Origin: Protostelium mycophagum
Lineage: Eukaryota; Evosea; Variosea; Protosteliida; Protosteliaceae
Assembly (NCBI GenBank): GCA_002081555.1
Contig: MZNV01002697.1
Span: 1 to 37,668 of the forward strand
Length of the DNA: 37,668 nt
Direction of reading: 5' to 3'
Below the pieces are notes generated by a model, which searched no databases, had not been told where the DNA came from, and saw only the letters and a program-made list of their open reading frames with translations. Below, one piece after another: positions 33,913 to 37,668 of this stretch (position 1 is its first letter; each line of letters starts with the position of its first letter). Position numbers and translations under genes: made by a program.

Positions 33913-34127
33913 AATCCTCAGATCATCTATGAACTGATCTGTCGAGGTGATTCCTAGAATCAGATGTTGGCGCGAATCGCAGATTTTTCAAGCCTGCGAA
34001 CATTTTGTCTGCTTGAATTTTAGATTTTCTCAGAGGACTCTGCAAGACAAACACATCGTTCAACCGCATCATTTAGATATTCTTGATGTTCATAACAATG
34101 GCTCCTTCAAATTTATTTGTACAACTA
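33913..34127. other. Short intergenic spacer between EEP gene end and SEN1 start
   Basis: Two minus-strand genes only about 215 bp apart. It includes a possible SEN1 5' exon (open frame with MFAGLKNLRFAPTSDS near 33975-34000, minus) that could not be joined in frame to the called first exon. AATAAA just past the EEP stop (about 34107-34112, minus) is a plausible polyadenylation signal. Confidence 0.5.
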
Positions 34128-36460
34128 TCATGTGGAGAACTGGAACTCTATTTGCACAGGGAAATGATCAGATGGGGTTGTCTTTCTGACTTCGTCTTTG
34201 GGTGTATATATCGTCTTGTGGCTGTTCACCTGCTCATCATTCAATCTTTGTTCTTTTTGCATGATCGACTCACTTGGATGTGTTTTGATGTGTCACGGAG
34301 GAAGATGTAGTCGATCGTTTTGTTGAGCTGTAATGAGAAATCCGAAAACGTCCCACTCGGTCCTCCATGTCCTTCATGAAGTCAATCCTAATATACAAAC
34401 AGTCTTTGCATGGCATGATGCATGCGACGCACCTGTCTTGGACAACTTGGCCGTGTCTTGATAAGCAAATTTATTTCTTGTCCCATCAGTGATGAACTTG
34501 ACCGCATTTTCACCAGGTTCTGCGTTGAAATCTACAACTCCATCAGCATTTTTTTGTCACGTACACCTCACCCCCCGTCCAAAAGATCGGGACGCCTTTT
34601 TCACTGTTTTGTTCAGCCTCTTGCGCGATCAGTTTCACACCTTCATCTCTAGCGAGTGATGCATGGTGATCCAAGTGGCAGTTGTACACATAAAATCTTT
34701 TGCCGCTGGAAATAACCTTGAACAAACCCCAGGTGCAGATGCGGACACAAGACGAGCCCCAGCTGATGCTAGAAACTGAGCTCGTCAGAGGGGATCAGGA
34801 TGATTGGAAGAGGAAAGGATACCTTCATGAGGTCGTTCTGAGATCCAAAAAGTGCCCTGACTCTCAACTTGAATTTTAGATTTTCTGTAAAAGATGGCAC
34901 AAGTCTCTCCCCCTGGTGGATCAGTACCTGAAAAGATCACCATACTTACATTCTCTTCCATCGTCGCGTCCTTGTCCAAACCATCCAAATTGACCGTGGA
35001 ACATCCATTCCAGATCACGCAGCTGCTGAAAAAGTCCTTATACTTTCAATCACAAAGGTGATTTTAGTGGGCTGACCTTCTTGTGTAGCGATTACGTCAC
35101 CACCCTCTTCCTTCATCTTATCGACAACAAGACCCTTTCGATTCTCCCAATTATTGTTGGGATCCTTCTCATTCGTCATAAACCTCAAATTGTAGCTCAT
35201 CAATTGCACAGAAGCGGCAACAGCATTTCCTGTTCCGGTGGCGGCGTCCTCATCGGTATTGTCGAAACCGGTGTACGGATCCCAAGAGATGCTCGATGGT
35301 TGGCAACCACCAGCGGCGACGGAGTAGTAACCCACAACGAGCTGAGCGTTCACCTCTGTGGCATTATAAACGAAAAGTTTTGAGAACGAAACATAAATGA
35401 AATACTCACTATAAGTACTCAAGTCGTTGTCAGAAGGGCAGTCTGTATCTATGTCTCCGTCGGCCTGACCGTTGTAGAGAACACCCAAGTTGATGGGCAT
35501 GGTTGCCTGGCAATTGCCATTTCCACCGGAAGTTGCCACCTAATTACCATCAAAAAATCTTTCATGAGTTGCGTCAAGTAACCCACCGAAGTGTCCCAAG
35601 ATGCCACAGCCGTCACTGCGCTATCAGATCCCAGGCTAAGTCCGTTCTGTGTGTGAGTGGTGTAATTCTGGACCGGACCTCCTCTGACTCTTATGTAGGA
35701 CGAGGAAATGGACTCGAGAGACATCTTCAGTGCCAAGTTGGAACCGTTGACACGGTAAGGATAGTTGTTCACGGTGAGAGACCATTTGAGATAGTTGGGG
35801 CTCAAAGATTGTGTCAAGTCGACACCGTCGGTAGCTTGTCCACAGAAAATAACGCTCAAACTGGAGGGGGTGGTAGAGTTTGTGCCAGTAGAGCAAACAT
35901 TGTAGGTGGTGACATTGTTGGTGTTGGTGGCGTTGCTGACGGCAAATGCACTCCACCTTGGATGTGTTAAGATATTTTTATGTCAATTTCCACGTACTGT
36001 AACTTGTACAGCTTGACGTGAGAGTTTATAGTGTCACTGGCGGGAATAAATCCGGCGTCGGTGCTGTTCAACCCCTTGGTGAATTCGATCAACTTCCATA
36101 GTCTCCATCTGATGCTGCGTTAGGTATCGAATCATTGAGGAAATTCTACCTGTTGAAGAGGTCAGCGCCTGTCTTGACGCCCTTGCTGCGAGTGAGGTTC
36201 ACAAAGGCTACAGTAGTTCTAGGAGTATAGTCGGTGGCGAGGTTGAGCGCCAGCATGGTGGAAACTTTCCCGGTCTGTTTGGTGGAGACAGCGGTGAACT
36301 GGTGAGCACTATAGGTAACACCCAGTTGACGTCTGAACATTCCATAATTGGGAAAGGCTACAACGGTCAGAAATTTCAACATGATACGTGCACCGAACTC
36401 ACCAGTGACAAATCCTGCAAGGAAGATGGAGATACAAACACAGAGGAGTGCTGACTTCAT
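34128..36460 (-). CDS. Secreted endonuclease/exonuclease/phosphatase (EEP) family protein with novel N-terminal half, 12 exons
   Basis: Predicted 610 aa. The start MKSALLCVCISIFLAGFVT is a clear signal peptide. Residues about 20-330 form an unrecognised, Thr/Ser/Asn-rich, glycosylation-prone region (LKWSLTVNNYPY, NLALKMSLESISSSYIRVR). Residues about 345-610 are an EEP domain of the DNase I/sphingomyelinase superfamily with every core motif: SYNLRF (about 350), IATQEG (catalytic Glu, about 386), GQGRDDG, CAIFYRK, YNCHLDHHASLARDEG (His), TGDFNAEPGE (Asp and Asn, about 515), TIDYIFLRD and PSDHFPV (Asp-His, about 597). Exons: 36460-36403, 36357-36150, 36114-35998, 35956-35587, 35539-35410, 35355-35077, 35036-34950, 34912-34823, 34775-34572, 34531-34433, 34362-34274, 34229-34128. 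The substrate (nucleic acid, phosphoester or lipid) cannot be told from sequence. Confidence 0.88.
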
Positions 36461-37171
36461 GCTTGTCTTCGGCTTTAAGAATGAGGATGTCTTCCACTGT
36501 ACCTCGCCCGATGCTACCTATTATCGGCATTTTCGGAGTGGTTCGACGCATTGTCCGCTGCCGCAAATGTCACGGTAGGAAATTTCAAGCAAGGCCGACA
36601 TCGCCGTGGGAGAGTGAGAAACTGCCGAATTTTGACACAAATTGAGCACCGGTGAGACGGAAAGTTGACCCTCGGAATTTCTACGGTTATTTACGAGAGC
36701 TCTTGCCGATGAATGGGGTGCCGAAAACATTAAAAAGATTCGAATTCTGAATGTCTGTAGATATTAATAACGGTTTTACAACTCGTCTGCGAGTGTCAAA
36801 CGACGAACGCCGCATCCTGCACCTACAAAAAAGGATGTTGAACTTCAAGCTTTTTTTGTCTACATTCAGTGATTTTCATCCAAAAGTTGATCTGTGGTGC
36901 TTTGATATGTGCAATTTCATTGCGAATTGTTTCTAACCTGTTGACTGTTGAGATCCGGCAGCGTTTGATTGGCGCCATTTCTAATCTAAATTTAAATTAA
37001 ATCGTTTTTGCTGTTCCGTTAAGTTTGAATTTTTCCGACTACCATACCACCAAAGAGGAAGACAAGAGATGATACTGTGAGGTCAGCAGCGGCACATTCT
37101 GGAACACCATAATTGACATCAGCAAGAAGACATTAGCATAGCATCAAAAGTCCACAACACAAGAACTGTTC
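36461..37171. other. Divergent intergenic region with one possible small exon
   Basis: Promoter space between the EEP gene (-) and the partial gene (+). A plus-strand open frame at 36751-36936 begins MSVDINNGFTTRLRVSNDER and could be a first exon or a chance frame. Near 37047-37080 the plus strand reads PPKRKTRDD, which could be an exon fragment without its own ATG. Neither is strong enough to call. Confidence 0.4.
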
Positions 37172-37668
37172 ATGAAATTGCCAATGTACACAGATCTTAT
37201 CTGGCTGTTAGGAATGGAGATTTTGTTGGACACCACACACGGAAATGAGTTGCAGGACATTTGCAAACATCTCAGTTTGTGGAAATCAATTCCGGTAGGA
37301 ATTGATTGGTAAGCTGACATGATATCACAAGACCTAAAATTTCAACAGGTTTGCAGAACTCTGTAAATTGCTTGTAGCATACCCAAAATACTTCAATTTC
37401 ATTGTCAAAGTAATCAGATCCAAAAATTCCAAAAAAGGGTCTTTTCTGGAGAAAAGGTCTTCAAAACGTAAAAAAATAATAATTAATAAATGGAAAAAAA
37501 TAAAAAATGCGAAGTTCGTATTTATTTATATAATTTCTATGGAAGGTTAGTAATGTATTGTTATTTTTTGGATTTTTTGGAGCTCATTCTGGGCGCACTG
37601 TCTTTGTCTGACTTCCTCTTCTAAAAATTTGAGCAATCGGTGTACACTGATGAAGATTCGTCCTACCT
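37172..37668 (+). CDS. Partial unrecognised gene, 5' exons only, runs off the window
   Basis: Exon 37172-37308 reads MKLPMYTDLIWLLGMEILLD and continues GNELQDICKHLSLWKSIPVG. A 40-nt GT-AG intron (37309-37348) joins it in frame to FAELCKLLVAYPKYFNFIVK from 37349. Beyond about 37430 the frame becomes Lys-rich and AT-rich and probably enters another intron, before a second exon-like stretch near 37578 to the end. Leu-rich helices suggest a repeat or scaffold protein, but no family is recognised. The start is uncertain; upstream exons may exist. Confidence 0.45.

Noticed and set aside
1-37668. Search for tRNA and rRNA genes
   Set aside because: No B-box with a matching A-box and acceptor stem, and no rRNA-like block, was found by eye. 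A covariance-model search would be decisive.

Overview
The window is nuclear DNA from an intron-dense, ciliated, unicellular eukaryote. It carries ten complete protein-coding genes and one partial gene, packed head to tail on both strands. Most introns are GT-AG and only 33-60 nt long. Every exon chain below was assembled by hand: each junction keeps the reading frame and each chain closes on a stop codon, but nothing was checked against transcripts. A BBSome subunit (BBS7) implies cilia or flagella. A free-standing LYS9-type saccharopine dehydrogenase, an SH2 protein and carbohydrate-binding secreted proteins fit a free-living protist, for example a flagellate-forming amoebozoan; the lineage is a guess.

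Layout: LYS9-type saccharopine dehydrogenase (+, 992-3082), convergent with BBS7 (-, 3146-5979); an unrecognised 400-aa protein (+, 6164-7976); an Apd1-type sucrase/ferredoxin-like Fe-S protein (-, 8209-9814); a TMCO4/DUF726 alpha-beta hydrolase (+, 10921-14300); TRM7/FTSJ1 tRNA 2'-O-methyltransferase (-, 14989-16651), divergent by 92 bp from an SH2 protein (+, 16744-17719); a large secreted protein with PA14-like, lectin-like, TIG-like and beta-helix parts (-, 18049-21775); a 38-exon SEN1/senataxin helicase (-, 22478-33912); a secreted endonuclease/exonuclease/phosphatase family protein (-, 34128-36460); and the first exons of an unrecognised gene (+, from about 37172). The genes share no obvious pathway: this is ordinary housekeeping sequence plus two secreted proteins.

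The most unusual signal lies between the exons. Introns of unrelated genes share sequence. One group carries the palindrome TCTACAACGTTGTAGA or its half GTTGTAG, which in four introns is itself the 3' splice site. A second group carries AAATTTC blocks. A third is rich in TGACA/TGTCA. The longer introns and intergenic spaces also hold dispersed repeats: a 108-bp repeat in two inverted copies, a roughly 170-bp tandem repeat built around GTGCGGCTTTGCCGCAC, a TTAATTAACGC element in two genes, and a TTACCG...CGGTAA stem element on both sides of the Apd1-like gene. Together they look like introner-like or miniature mobile elements still shaping these genes. No tRNA, rRNA, CRISPR array, virus-like gene or transposase was found.
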